This document shows positions 9,366 through 18,981 of a stretch of DNA of 63,316 nt, piece by piece. This DNA is from an uncultured Alteromonadaceae bacterium (GTDB lineage Bacteria; Pseudomonadota; Gammaproteobacteria; Enterobacterales; Alteromonadaceae). Every line of letters begins with the position of its first letter. The first letter of the stretch is position 1. The stretch lies in assembly GCA_913056495.1 (NCBI GenBank), contig CAJXMO010000021.1, positions 1 to 63,316 of the forward strand, in the 5' to 3' direction. The notes under the pieces were generated by a model. It saw only the letters and a program-made list of their open reading frames with translations, had not been told where the DNA came from and ran no database searches. Made by a program: the position numbers and the translations under genes.

Positions 9366-10594
9366 CAGCGTCCCTTGATTGCGCTCATCATATTCCACAT
9401 CGGCATAAAAATACCCAGTGCTAAAATCAACACCATAACTGCTACCACTGCGATTAGAATCGGTTCAATTTTGGCGGTTAAACTGCGCACATCAAAATCG
9501 ACTTCCCTATCATAAAAATCGGCTACCTCAGACAGCATTGAATCTACTTGCCCCGTTTCTTCACCCACCGCTATCATTTGCATAACCAAAGGCGTGAATA
9601 GTCGACTGTTATTAGCAGTACGTAATAAACTCTCTCCTCGTTCAATGCCGCGGCGCATATTAATAATTTTATCACCCATAAAGGCATTATCGACGGCTTC
9701 TGAAACCAGATTTAATGCCTGCGTCAGCGGTACACCGGATTGCAGCATCATAGCGAAAGAACGGGCAAATCTGGATAAGGTTGAGCGTTCAATAATAGAA
9801 CCGACAATGGGAATGTTGAGTTTGAGTTTATCCCATTTATAGCGCCCACTTTTACCTGAAATGTATCTTTTGAGTAAATATCCGCCTGCCATCATAGTCG
9901 CTATGATTAAATACCAGTAGTTAACAAAAAAGTTAGAGCTGGCAATTAAAAACTGAGTGGTCCAGGGAAGCTCTGCATTAAACTTACTGAACATATCGGC
10001 AAAAGTGGGAATAACAAACAGGTTCATCAAAAAGATAGCCGCAACAATTGCCAGAATAACAAACATAGGATAACGCAAAGCGGCTTTAATTTGGCGGCGG
10101 GTGGATTGCTCCTGCTCAAAATACTGACCGAGCAATAAAAAGGCTTCTTCCAGTTTACCTGTATTTTCGCCAACATTGACCATACTGATAAATAATCTGG
10201 AAAATACTTTTGGGTGCGCCGCCATAGCTGAAGACAAGGTGCGGCCTTTTTCCAGTTCAATATTTACTTTTTGCAGAGCCTGTCTTAAACGCTGGGAGTT
10301 AGTTGTATCTGCCAAACCACTGATAGCACGTATTATCGGAATACCGGCTTTGGTGAGTGAATACATTTGTCGACAAAACATCACAAGATCGTCTAACGTA
10401 ATATTCGGCACAAAAAAATCGCTGATATTGAGCTGACTGGCGGCTTGCTTTTTGCTGTCACTGATAGCGGTAATTTTAATTGGCACTATATTTCGTTTTT
10501 GCAGATTATCCGCAGCAGCGGCTTCATTGAGCGCCTCAATCATGCCATCCACATCTTGTCCGGCTAATTTTCCTTTATATGAAAAATTTGCCAT
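9365..10594 (-). CDS. mshG: MSHA inner-membrane platform protein MshG (GspF/PilC family)
   Basis: A 409-aa polytopic platform protein. Two GspF domains are visible (about residues 70-195 and 275-400), each with the DLVMFCRQMYSLTKAGIPI- or LSRFARSFAMMLQSGVPL-type motif. Three membrane segments follow or separate them (FVILAIVAAIFLMNLFVIP, YWYLIIATMMAGGYL and PILIAVVAVMVLILALGIF). It should form the rotor-like inner-membrane base acted on by the MshE ATPase, whose gene ends three bases upstream. Confidence 0.92.
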   Translation of the reverse strand: MANFSYKGKLAGQDVDGMIEALNEAAAADNLQKRNIVPIKITAISDSKKQAASQLNISDFFVPNITLDDLVMFCRQMYSLTKAGIPIIRAISGLADTTNSQRLRQALQKVNIELEKGRTLSSAMAAHPKVFSRLFISMVNVGENTGKLEEAFLLLGQYFEQEQSTRRQIKAALRYPMFVILAIVAAIFLMNLFVIPTFADMFSKFNAELPWTTQFLIASSNFFVNYWYLIIATMMAGGYLLKRYISGKSGRYKWDKLKLNIPIVGSIIERSTLSRFARSFAMMLQSGVPLTQALNLVSEAVDNAFMGDKIINMRRGIERGESLLRTANNSRLFTPLVMQMIAVGEETGQVDSMLSEVADFYDREVDFDVRSLTAKIEPILIAVVAVMVLILALGIFMPMWNMMSAIKGR

Positions 10595-10597
10595 AAG

Positions 10598-12352
10598 TTA
10601 GTTTTCCTCTACCGCAAGTGCCTGTTTGGCATATTTATCCAACTCGGCAATATTTTCTACTAGTTTTAATACCTCTGAAACCGTAGTAACGCCGGCTTTG
10701 GCATACTCAAGTGCAGCCGATGCCAGGCTGCGATAATGCGGACTGAGCCGGGCAAAATGCGCAAAACTTTCAGTATCATCGCGCTTTAAGGCATTCATCA
10801 TGTCTTCATCGAGCTCAAGAAACTCAAACACACCAATTCGGCCTCGATAACCTATATGGTTACAGGACTGGCAGCCTTTGCCCTCAACAAAATGTTGCTG
10901 GCTCATATCCATTTTTCCAATACCGGTTAACCAGACTCTTTCGTGTGGTTCCGGTTGATGTTCAACTTTGCAGTCGTCACAGACTTTTCGAATAAGTCTT
11001 TGTGCCATAATCGCACGCAGCGAACTGGCGACCAGATACCCCGGGGCACCCATATCAATTAAACGAATCGCACTGCTGATAGCATCATTGGTATGCAGTG
11101 TCGAAAGCACTAAGTGGCCGGTTAAAGCGCCTCTTAATCCGATTTCAACGGTTTCCGTATCCCGCATTTCACCCACCATAATAATATCCGGGTCCTGACG
11201 CAGTGCCGTTCGTAATACGTTCGCAAATGACAGGTCTATCTTGGGATTCACCTGAACCTGATTGATTCTGGGCAGACGATATTCGACCGGATCTTCAACT
11301 GTAATGATTTTATGGCTGGATTGGTTGAGTTCACTCAGTGCACCGTATAAGGTGGTTGTTTTACCTGAGCCGGTTGGTCCGGTAACCAGTATCATACCGT
11401 GTGGACGTTTAATGACATTTCTGACCCTAGTCAGAATATCATCCGGCATGCCGGTTTGTTCAAGTGATAATACACCGCCAGACTGATCCAATAAACGCAT
11501 AACAACCGATTCTCCGTTTTGAATCGGCATGGTGGACATCCGGATATCAATACTTTTTCCGCGAATCCGGATATTAAAGCGCCCATCCTGTGGCAGTCGC
11601 TTTTCTGAAATATCCAGGCCGGCCATCAGTTTTAACCGTAAAACCAGAGCTTGAGCAATTCTGGCTTCGTTTAAAACAGATTCCTGTAAGACACCATCAA
11701 CCCGCTGACGTATTCTGAGTGCATGTTCATCCGGTTCAATATGAATATCCGACGCTTTAACCTGTACCGCATCCTCAAAAATGGTATTCAGTAGTTTGGC
11801 AACTGTAGCTTCTTCTTCGTCACCTGCACTGGCAAAATTCGTTAAATCAAAATCATCCGTTTCGTTATATTCAGTTTCTAACTGAGATGCGAATGATTGA
11901 ATATCTGCGGTTCGGCGGTAAAGGCTGTCAAAAGCTTCGAGTATTTGGCTTTCACGAACTGCAACAATTTGAATGTTCTTATCGGTGAGCAGCGCTGAAA
12001 TTGCATCAATGGCATTAATATCTGCCGGATCGCTCATCCCAACGGTATAGGTTTTATCGTTTTCTTCTAATAACAGGGTTCGATTACGTCTTGCCTGAAC
12101 TTCAGGCAATTTCTGAACCAGTTCAGGTGCAATACGTTTTTGTGAAATATCCCAGTAGGGCACATTTAATTGTTGCGCCAAAAAGGTTAATAACTGACGC
12201 TCCGAAATGGCACCGGATTCAATTAAAGTTGCCCCCAGTTTTCTGCCGGATTGTTTTTGTTGAGACAGTGCCTGAGTTAACTGGCCTTCTGTTATTATGC
12301 CTTCTTCGACTAACAGATCACCGAGACGTTTTTTTAATTTAGGTTTCATCAT
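10598..12352 (-). CDS. mshE: MSHA pilus extension ATPase MshE, c-di-GMP binding
   Basis: A 584-aa GspE/PilB-family ATPase. The N-terminus holds two successive MshEN motifs (RLGDLLVEEGIITEGQL and KLGATLIESGAISERQL), the known c-di-GMP-binding signature of MshE. The catalytic core has Walker A GPTGSGKTTT (near residue 325), an Asp box (ITVEDPVEY), Walker B (DIIMVGEMRD), a His box (STLHTND) and a four-Cys zinc site (CDDC and CQSC). It should power pilus extension in the cytoplasm and respond to c-di-GMP. It overlaps mshN upstream. Confidence 0.95.
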   Translation of the reverse strand: MMKPKLKKRLGDLLVEEGIITEGQLTQALSQQKQSGRKLGATLIESGAISERQLLTFLAQQLNVPYWDISQKRIAPELVQKLPEVQARRNRTLLLEENDKTYTVGMSDPADINAIDAISALLTDKNIQIVAVRESQILEAFDSLYRRTADIQSFASQLETEYNETDDFDLTNFASAGDEEEATVAKLLNTIFEDAVQVKASDIHIEPDEHALRIRQRVDGVLQESVLNEARIAQALVLRLKLMAGLDISEKRLPQDGRFNIRIRGKSIDIRMSTMPIQNGESVVMRLLDQSGGVLSLEQTGMPDDILTRVRNVIKRPHGMILVTGPTGSGKTTTLYGALSELNQSSHKIITVEDPVEYRLPRINQVQVNPKIDLSFANVLRTALRQDPDIIMVGEMRDTETVEIGLRGALTGHLVLSTLHTNDAISSAIRLIDMGAPGYLVASSLRAIMAQRLIRKVCDDCKVEHQPEPHERVWLTGIGKMDMSQQHFVEGKGCQSCNHIGYRGRIGVFEFLELDEDMMNALKRDDTESFAHFARLSPHYRSLASAALEYAKAGVTTVSEVLKLVENIAELDKYAKQALAVEEN

Positions 12353-13560
12353 GGTGTCAGCCTCACGATTTTCTGTTGGGCAAATGCTTGTGATGCCGGG
12401 CTAAGTCCACCCAGGTTAAGTGCTGTCTGATAATGCGTAATGGCTTGCGCTATCAGTTGATTTTTTTCAGCTGAAATTGCGGCACCTAATTGCCATTTAG
12501 CCTGATTTGGTGAAAGTTCTAATAAAATCTGCCAGTTTTCAAGTGCTGAAGACCAGTATTCAAGTTGCTGTGCCAAACTGGCTTTAAACTGATAAAACTG
12601 AGTATTTAAAGCGGGTTCTGGCGTTTGCGTTTTTATCAGGTTCCAGGCTACCTGAGGCTGATTAATCTCCAGCAAAATTTGACCGGCCAGTAAACGATAG
12701 GGCAGGTGCTCTGGGTAAGCCTGAATACCTTGTTGTAATATCGCCAGTGCAGCCGGATAGTTTTGTTCACCGTAGCGAATACTCATTAGGGTAATTCGCG
12801 CTGAATGTAATTGAGGGTCTAAGCTCAGAGCTGTCTGTAACAATTGCTCTGCTTGCACAAATTGTCCTTTGTTTAGCAAAGCTTTGGCCTGATTGAGTCG
12901 GGTTTTAGCAATGTCTTCACTTGATTCCTGAGTGGGCTGAATTGCAAGGTAAGCGTCTGCACGGTTATCTGAAACGGGCTGAGTTTGCTTAGGTTGTACA
13001 GTCGGTTTATTGTCAGTTGCTTGTAATGATTTAACCGGTTCGCTCTGTTGAGTCGTTTGAACGCTGGGTTGAGCTGCATTAATGGTTTGCGCTTTGCTTT
13101 GTGCTAAGGGATCAGGCTGTTCTGCAGTTTGATTATTGGTTAATTGCGCGGTCGATTCGGCTTTATCCTGACTGAATGCTAGCTCGCTTTGTTCGGATTG
13201 TCCGGCTGTCGATAACGCCTGAGTTTCAATTTGCTGAGCCAAAACCAGGTTTTTCTTATCGGTTTTAGCCGCTTGTTCTAATTTTTTAGGAATCTGGGTG
13301 ACGGGAGCCTGTATCCTTGTCTCAGTTTCTGGCGCAGTACCTGAGTCAAACAAGCGCGGCTTTAAACCAAATAAGTCAAGAGACCAAGTCAGCGCTAAAG
13401 CCATTAATACCAGCAATGCAAAACCCAATGCAAATTTTTTCTTTGCATTATTTTCAGGTATCCCTGCACCATCATCAATTTTTGGGTAAGCGGTTTTTTC
13501 AGTTTGCGGCTGATGCTGTCTGTTATCCAGATCCTTAAGCATTTGGTTAATTACGCTCAT
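12349..13560 (-). CDS. mshN: MSHA biogenesis TPR protein MshN
   Basis: A 403-aa bitopic protein with a short cytoplasmic tail, one membrane segment (about residues 43-62), a Gln/Thr/Pro-rich linker of about 130 residues, and C-terminal TPR repeats (about 215-400, for example AKALLNKGQFVQAEQLLQTA). This matches MshN, thought to scaffold the inner-membrane complex or secretin from the periplasm. It abuts mshM directly (stop 13561, start 13560) and overlaps mshE by four bases. Confidence 0.88.
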   Translation of the reverse strand: MSVINQMLKDLDNRQHQPQTEKTAYPKIDDGAGIPENNAKKKFALGFALLVLMALALTWSLDLFGLKPRLFDSGTAPETETRIQAPVTQIPKKLEQAAKTDKKNLVLAQQIETQALSTAGQSEQSELAFSQDKAESTAQLTNNQTAEQPDPLAQSKAQTINAAQPSVQTTQQSEPVKSLQATDNKPTVQPKQTQPVSDNRADAYLAIQPTQESSEDIAKTRLNQAKALLNKGQFVQAEQLLQTALSLDPQLHSARITLMSIRYGEQNYPAALAILQQGIQAYPEHLPYRLLAGQILLEINQPQVAWNLIKTQTPEPALNTQFYQFKASLAQQLEYWSSALENWQILLELSPNQAKWQLGAAISAEKNQLIAQAITHYQTALNLGGLSPASQAFAQQKIVRLTP

Positions 13561-14484
13561 TTAGATTTCCCCAAATACAAACTGATTCAATATCAGGATC
13601 ACAATAATAATAGAGATGCTGACAGACGCTAACAGCGCTGCATTGTTTAATAATTTTTTATTGTATGCACTGTCATCCGGTTTGCCATCTGTATCTTTGA
13701 TGGCTGCTTTGACATGTTTAAGCTCAACTTCTTGTTTTCCTTCACCATACGCCAGCATTAAACATTTATGCGCCAAAATATTGAGGATTCTGGGTGTGCC
13801 AAAACAAGCTTTATATAACGCGTTGCAAACCGGCTTTGAAAATACCGGCATGCCACTATAACCGGCAATGGTCATTCTATGGTGTAAGTATGGCTGTACC
13901 TGAGTTTGGTTGAGTGCCTGCAAATTAAAAGAAAAGGTAATACGTTGCTTAATCTGGCGCATGTTGTGTTGTGCCAGACGGATATCTAACTCTGGCTGAG
14001 CAAATAAGACAATTTGCATCAGTTTACGACTTTCTGTTTCCAAATTGGTAAATAACCTGAGTACTTCCAGGCTTTCATCCGGTAACACCTGAGCTTCATC
14101 AAGAATCAGAACCAGAGATTTTCCTTGCGCGGAAATATCCATCAGCGCCTGCTGAATTTCCTGCGTCAGATTGGCAGGATTAATTTGCTTACAGTCAATG
14201 CCAAGTTCCTGTGCAACCGCGATGCGCAACTCATCCGGTTTTAAATAAGGGTTGGGAATATAGGCTGTTGTAAATTCTTCAGTGATATCATTCATCAATT
14301 TACGACATAACAGGGTTTTACCAGTGCCGACTTCACCTGTTACTTTGATAAAACCTTCACCCATTTTTAGCGCGGTTAATAAAGTTTGCAGTGCTTCATG
14401 GTGGCTTGGCAGCCCCAGAAAAAACTGAGTATTGGGCGTCAGGGTAAAAGGTAATTCACGTAAACCATAATGGTATAAATACAT
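13561..14484 (-). CDS. mshM: MSHA biogenesis AAA ATPase MshM (ExeA-like)
   Basis: A 307-aa ExeA/GspA-type AAA+ ATPase. Walker A is GEVGTGKTLL (about residues 50-59) and Walker B is LVLILDEAQ (about 125-133). A C-terminal membrane segment (AALLASVSISIIIVILIL) anchors it. ExeA relatives help place the secretin through the peptidoglycan, here presumably the MshL secretin encoded immediately upstream. Confidence 0.9.
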   Translation of the reverse strand: MYLYHYGLRELPFTLTPNTQFFLGLPSHHEALQTLLTALKMGEGFIKVTGEVGTGKTLLCRKLMNDITEEFTTAYIPNPYLKPDELRIAVAQELGIDCKQINPANLTQEIQQALMDISAQGKSLVLILDEAQVLPDESLEVLRLFTNLETESRKLMQIVLFAQPELDIRLAQHNMRQIKQRITFSFNLQALNQTQVQPYLHHRMTIAGYSGMPVFSKPVCNALYKACFGTPRILNILAHKCLMLAYGEGKQEVELKHVKAAIKDTDGKPDDSAYNKKLLNNAALLASVSISIIIVILILNQFVFGEI

Positions 14485-14494
14485 GGGCTAATCT

Positions 14495-16186
14495 CTACTG
14501 GTACCACTGTTTCAGCAACTCAGATGAACGCTGTCTTTGGTCTTGCCAGGTATCCTGTCCGATGACCGTCGGCTTTATCATAATGATCAGTTCTTTTTTC
14601 TGGGTTTCCTGAGAAATGGAGCTGAATAGTTTACCGACCCCTGGAATATCACCTAACAGTGGCACACTTGAATTTTTATCATTGGTGATGGTTTGCATTA
14701 AACCACCAATTACAACAATTTCACCTGAATTGGCTTTGATAATGGTATCGGATTCACGCACGTTACTTTGCGCAAGTGGCAGTGTGAAATCCTGCTCATT
14801 TAAGGTCACCACTTTAACTTGCTCACTGGTATCTATCACCGAAGGGTGAACATGGAGAATGACACTGCCGGCAGAATCAATTTGAGGTGTTACATCCAAA
14901 GCGATACCACTGAAAAAAGGTTCAAGTTCGATATTTGGAGAAGAGGTTGTGGCTGTGCCTGTGACTGTTGTAGTGGATACATTGGTTACAAAATATTCAT
15001 CTGTCCCCACTTTGATCACGGCTTTTTGATTATTGGCAGCGGTTAGTCTCGGGCTGGATAATACTTGTACATTGCCCTGTGTTTTTAAAAGCTGTAATAC
15101 GCCGCTAAAATCACCATTATTAAACGTAATGTTTGTGACCCCACCGAGTGTATTGCTAATGATGTTGCCCACTGATGCGCCGGTTCTTGTACTGCCAAAT
15201 TCAGTGGAATCCAGTTTGCCTAAAATCGCATCCCACTGAATACCTTGCTGATAACCATCGCTTAAACTGACTTCTATGACTTTTGCTTCAAGAATAACCT
15301 GACGCTGCATTTGCTGCTCTGTTGCCTGCAAAAATGAACGAACACTTCTGAGCTCTTCCGGTAATGCACGAACCGTGACCAAACCGGCTTGCGGATTAAC
15401 AATAATATTGCGTTTTTCACCTTCTCCAATCAAACTTTGCAGTGCATTGCTTAAATCATCCCAAAAACTGTTTTTATTAGACGATACAATTCGGGTACCG
15501 TTATTTAATAAATTACCTGACCCATAACCATTATTATTGTCATATTGCTGACCGGTAAAACCTAAGCTGGAACTTGAATTTCCAGACTGGTTTGAACGGC
15601 CATAACCATTGTTATTCTGGTTATTACTGCCATTGGTCACCCCGCCAGACTGAATCGAGGTATATGAAATACCATTTCGTTGCATCGCAAGATAATTTAC
15701 AGAGAAGGTTTCAGTGCGCATACCTGCCGGATACACCTGCAATAAACGACCTTTAAGTTGAATATCATATCCATACATGTCTGATACCACTTCAATGACT
15801 TCGGGTAGACTAACCCCTTTTAAAGTCAGGCTGATTTGACCTGTTACTTTGGGGTGAACCACAACATTGAGCTGTGTATCCTGAACCAGGCTTTGAAAAA
15901 AAGCGCCAACCGGGACTTGGTTGGTATCAATATCATATCTTTTTTCGGGCAATTGCTGATCAGCGTTAAGTTCAGTGAACTGAGGGACCAGATCGGCTAA
16001 CACCTGAGCCGGAATCGCTTCTTCTTTTGGTTGCTCTGTGCTGTTGCTTGTTTCGTTCAGACTTTGCTCAATTTGTGGATTTAACTGAGTTGACTGGCAG
16101 CCAGTCAGGCCGATTAAAAGGCTGACAGCAATGCACTTAGTAATGAAAGTTAGATTAAATGGATTTGTTTTATTGAGCCTATGCAT
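14495..16186 (-). CDS. mshL: MSHA outer-membrane secretin MshL
   Basis: A 563-aa secretin lipoprotein. The lipobox is LLIGLTGC (Cys near residue 30). An STN/N0-like domain follows (VPVGAFFQSLVQDTQLNVVVHP), then an N1-type domain, a Gly/Asn/Ser-rich low-complexity insert (about 180-225) and the C-terminal secretin barrel domain (VPLLGDIPGVGKLF...KKELIIMIKPTVI). It should form the outer-membrane channel for the pilus. It starts right after mshK ends. Confidence 0.93.
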   Translation of the reverse strand: MHRLNKTNPFNLTFITKCIAVSLLIGLTGCQSTQLNPQIEQSLNETSNSTEQPKEEAIPAQVLADLVPQFTELNADQQLPEKRYDIDTNQVPVGAFFQSLVQDTQLNVVVHPKVTGQISLTLKGVSLPEVIEVVSDMYGYDIQLKGRLLQVYPAGMRTETFSVNYLAMQRNGISYTSIQSGGVTNGSNNQNNNGYGRSNQSGNSSSSLGFTGQQYDNNNGYGSGNLLNNGTRIVSSNKNSFWDDLSNALQSLIGEGEKRNIIVNPQAGLVTVRALPEELRSVRSFLQATEQQMQRQVILEAKVIEVSLSDGYQQGIQWDAILGKLDSTEFGSTRTGASVGNIISNTLGGVTNITFNNGDFSGVLQLLKTQGNVQVLSSPRLTAANNQKAVIKVGTDEYFVTNVSTTTVTGTATTSSPNIELEPFFSGIALDVTPQIDSAGSVILHVHPSVIDTSEQVKVVTLNEQDFTLPLAQSNVRESDTIIKANSGEIVVIGGLMQTITNDKNSSVPLLGDIPGVGKLFSSISQETQKKELIIMIKPTVIGQDTWQDQRQRSSELLKQWYQ

Positions 16187-16564
16187 TTAGTTAAATGCTC
16201 CGTTCACTTCAGTTTTAATTTTAATGTCGCGCAGAGTTAAAGTTTGCTTTTTATCGTTAACTACTAAAATAACCGAATCAGGCAAGACTTGGTGCAGTTT
16301 TACTTGTTTGTTTAACCATTGTCCAGCCCGATAATGGTGGCCGTTGATGATCGCACTTTGATGCTGACGCGTATAAGTCACCGCTTGTAAAACCCAACTG
16401 GCGGCTATTTTACCTTCTGCTGCCTCTGAATGGTCCTTGGGTTGTCTATCTGCGGGGCGAGTTGGATCTTTGGCTAAAGGCTGAGCTTGAATCGGTAAGG
16501 ATAAGCAAGCCGCAAGCATTAACACACTAATCAGAGCCACCCGGAATTTAGAATGTATCGTCAT
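16187..16564 (-). CDS. mshK: MSHA biogenesis protein MshK (PilP/GspC-like)
   Basis: A 125-aa secreted protein with a signal peptide (FRVALISVLMLAACLSLPIQA), then a DPTRP motif and a small beta domain (SWVLQAVTYTRQHQSAIINGHHYRAGQWL) of the type that links inner-membrane components to the secretin. It overlaps mshJ by four bases. The match to MshK rests on order, size and the DPTRP start of the mature protein. Confidence 0.85.
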   Translation of the reverse strand: MTIHSKFRVALISVLMLAACLSLPIQAQPLAKDPTRPADRQPKDHSEAAEGKIAASWVLQAVTYTRQHQSAIINGHHYRAGQWLNKQVKLHQVLPDSVILVVNDKKQTLTLRDIKIKTEVNGAFN

Positions 16565-17268
16565 AATCCAACAAACCCTTCGGTTAAACTAAAAGTGATT
16601 ATCTCAAGCTCTAGCTGAGCGAGTGGATACTGTGTCACTTGATAGTTAAATTTTCGCCAGTAAAAACGCCATGGCAATTGCTCTGCCTGCTGTAAAAATT
16701 GATAAATTGCCGGATAGCTACCTTCTATGGTTAAAGCTATGCCTTGCTTAAATAAGCCAATTTCAGGTTTTTTGGTTGATATTTGCGGTGCACTGGTTTG
16801 CGTATCCTGCGGCTGCTCCTGTTTTGATAATAAATTTTCCGCAGGTAAAGCGCTAAGTTTAATTAACTTGAGCGTATCTGTCTGGCTTAACATGGCTTCC
16901 AGCATCTGGCTCATTTGTTTCGCATTGACTAGTTGATCGCTGACGGCTGCAATATTTTTGTCAGCCCGCATGAGTTTTTGTTCAAGTTGCTGAATTTGCT
17001 GGTTTAGCGGCAAGTTGATATCAATCTGAAGTGCTTTGGTATACTCATCTTCACTGGTTTCTAACTGGCTAAGCTCCGTTTGCAGTGTCTTTAATTGCTT
17101 ATGGTTGTCCTGAACTTGCATTAAATCCGGGTCAATTAATAAACTAAAACCTAACAAAATAATACTGAACAAACAGGTGATGCTCACCAGAATTTTTTCT
17201 CTCTGGTTTAGTTTGGCAAACCTGTCGTTGTATAGCCTAATGCGAGCGTCGGCTTGCTCTGAAATCAT
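16561..17268 (-). CDS. mshJ: MSHA biogenesis protein MshJ (PilO-like)
   Basis: A 235-aa bitopic inner-membrane protein with a membrane segment near residues 27-46 (ILVSITCLFSIILLGFSLLI), a coiled coil (about 55-120) and a C-terminal ferredoxin-like domain, as in PilO/GspM proteins. It overlaps the PilN-like gene upstream by four bases and mshK downstream by four bases. It should form the inner-membrane alignment complex with the MshI proteins and MshK. Confidence 0.86.
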   Translation of the reverse strand: MISEQADARIRLYNDRFAKLNQREKILVSITCLFSIILLGFSLLIDPDLMQVQDNHKQLKTLQTELSQLETSEDEYTKALQIDINLPLNQQIQQLEQKLMRADKNIAAVSDQLVNAKQMSQMLEAMLSQTDTLKLIKLSALPAENLLSKQEQPQDTQTSAPQISTKKPEIGLFKQGIALTIEGSYPAIYQFLQQAEQLPWRFYWRKFNYQVTQYPLAQLELEIITFSLTEGFVGL

Positions 17269-17867
17269 GGATTTTCCCCGGCAGAATGAGTGCTGACAAC
17301 CTGAAACTGAGTTAGGTTTTGCTCTGACTGGTTTAACAATTCCATTTGTTCAAATTCCTGATCGCGAAAATAATCAGATTGCCCTAAATTTTGCAGCCAT
17401 TGTGGCAGCAGATGCGCTTGCTTGCTCAACCCCGTCAGTGCAATCTCATCATCACTGAAGTTTATGCCGGTTAGCCATATCCCTTGCGGAATCGTACCCG
17501 CAATATCAGACATCAGGATTGAGTACCCAGATTTTTGATTCTCTGTGACCCGCTCAATTTGTTGCATAATTTGTTGTTTAATCTGAATTTTATTTTGCAG
17601 TTCAGCCACCAGAGCCGTTAGTTTAGGATCAAGTTTTCTGTCTTTAAGTGCTGTTTCAAATTCAGCCACCAGAATTTTTTTATTCGATACAGTTTGCTGC
17701 ATCTTTTTTAACTGCTGTGCTGACTGTTTGGAAAGGTGATGTGTATAAGCCGATACACAGCCAACTAAAAATATCATGAATACACAGGCAATCAATAAGT
17801 TAGTAAAAGTCAGCAGCTGAACTTTAGGTTTATATTCATCAAAATAAAAGTTGATATTATGCTTCAT
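17265..17867 (-). CDS. PilN-domain MSHA protein (MshI2)
   Basis: A 200-aa bitopic protein with a PilN-type layout: a short cytoplasmic tail (KHNINFYFDEYKPK), a membrane segment (about residues 20-41), a coiled coil (45-95) and a small periplasmic domain with IPQGIWLTGINFSDDEIALTG, the usual PilN fold signature. It lies between mshI and mshJ with four-base overlaps on both sides. Many Alteromonadales genomes call it mshI2. It is the PilN counterpart to the PilM-like MshI. Confidence 0.84.
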   Translation of the reverse strand: MKHNINFYFDEYKPKVQLLTFTNLLIACVFMIFLVGCVSAYTHHLSKQSAQQLKKMQQTVSNKKILVAEFETALKDRKLDPKLTALVAELQNKIQIKQQIMQQIERVTENQKSGYSILMSDIAGTIPQGIWLTGINFSDDEIALTGLSKQAHLLPQWLQNLGQSDYFRDQEFEQMELLNQSEQNLTQFQVVSTHSAGENP

Positions 17868-18805
17868 GATTCAGCATCCCTGAGTAGCTCTTGCACGGCG
17901 CCTACAGCCGGATAAAAGCCATGTACCCGTTCTGCTTTTTCAGGCAGTTCATCTGCAACCCGGTTTTTCATTGGCAGGACCGGCATTGAAAAATTTTCGC
18001 CAATTTTATCAATTAATAAGCTTTCTAACTCTGAGCTGACGGATACATAAATGCGCTTTACCGGTGCCTGGCGCAACTGACTTTCAAAATAATCTAAAGA
18101 ACGTTGGATCTCTATACTCAAACTATCGGCTGCACCTTGATTGATTTCAAAATCCGTATATTCATCTAACTTGCTATAGCCTCGAATCCGACGGAAAAAA
18201 CAAAGTTGCCCGGATTTTACAATTTGCATTAATAGTTCTTCATTCGGCTGATGGATCACTAACATGGATGCATCTTTGTCATCAGTGAATAAATCCTGAT
18301 AAGCCAGCTCATCAATTGAAATTCGGTGAATTCTAAGACAGTGGCGCAAGCAGATTTTGATTAACGGCTGTAAAAAATTAAGCTTAGTCGCAACTAAATT
18401 GACTTTATCCTGGCCAAAAATCTGAATGGGTATATCAAAATAGTCGATGGCGACATCTTCCAGTTTAGCCGCTAAATAATCTTTTGCTGAATAACGAATC
18501 GCTTGTGGCAGGGCTTCGTCGTCGACATTCGGGCGATCCACAACCAAGAGTTGGTACTGCTCACTTGGCAATACAATATTCAGCACGGCTTGTTTTAACA
18601 TTGGATGTTGAAGAAACTGGTTTAATGACGATTGCCAGTTTTGATAGTCCTGAATCTGAACCTGATTAGAATAAACCGGTTGCTTATGGCCTTTTTTATA
18701 AATTAACAAAAAAAAGCCGGAGCCATTCATCATGAGGCTTGCGGTATACTGAGCCGGTTTGTTAGCGCGAAATTTGTCGGCTAGTTGTTTTATAATAGCA
18801 ACCAT
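17864..18805 (-). CDS. mshI: MSHA biogenesis protein MshI (PilM-like)
   Basis: A 313-aa cytoplasmic actin-like protein related to PilM/GspL, with no membrane segment. The motifs QLLVVDRPNVDDEALPQAIR and AVGAVQEL fit MshI. It is the first gene of the long minus-strand msh operon. A 176-bp AT-rich gap separates it from the divergent PLP-enzyme gene and must hold the operon promoter. It should pair with the PilN-like protein encoded next to it. Confidence 0.87.
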   Translation of the reverse strand: MVAIIKQLADKFRANKPAQYTASLMMNGSGFFLLIYKKGHKQPVYSNQVQIQDYQNWQSSLNQFLQHPMLKQAVLNIVLPSEQYQLLVVDRPNVDDEALPQAIRYSAKDYLAAKLEDVAIDYFDIPIQIFGQDKVNLVATKLNFLQPLIKICLRHCLRIHRISIDELAYQDLFTDDKDASMLVIHQPNEELLMQIVKSGQLCFFRRIRGYSKLDEYTDFEINQGAADSLSIEIQRSLDYFESQLRQAPVKRIYVSVSSELESLLIDKIGENFSMPVLPMKNRVADELPEKAERVHGFYPAVGAVQELLRDAES

Positions 18806-18981
18806 AGCACCTTATAGATATTCGTTATTGAGACTATTAGCAGATAAAACCAAAGGGTATTCTATGCAGTTTTTTAGACAAATAATAGTATTACAGTTTG
18901 TTTATACACAAGTAAATTGAGCATTTAATACAATAACTTATTTTTTAACTTTATATTATTTTTATTTAGCTCAGGTATTCA

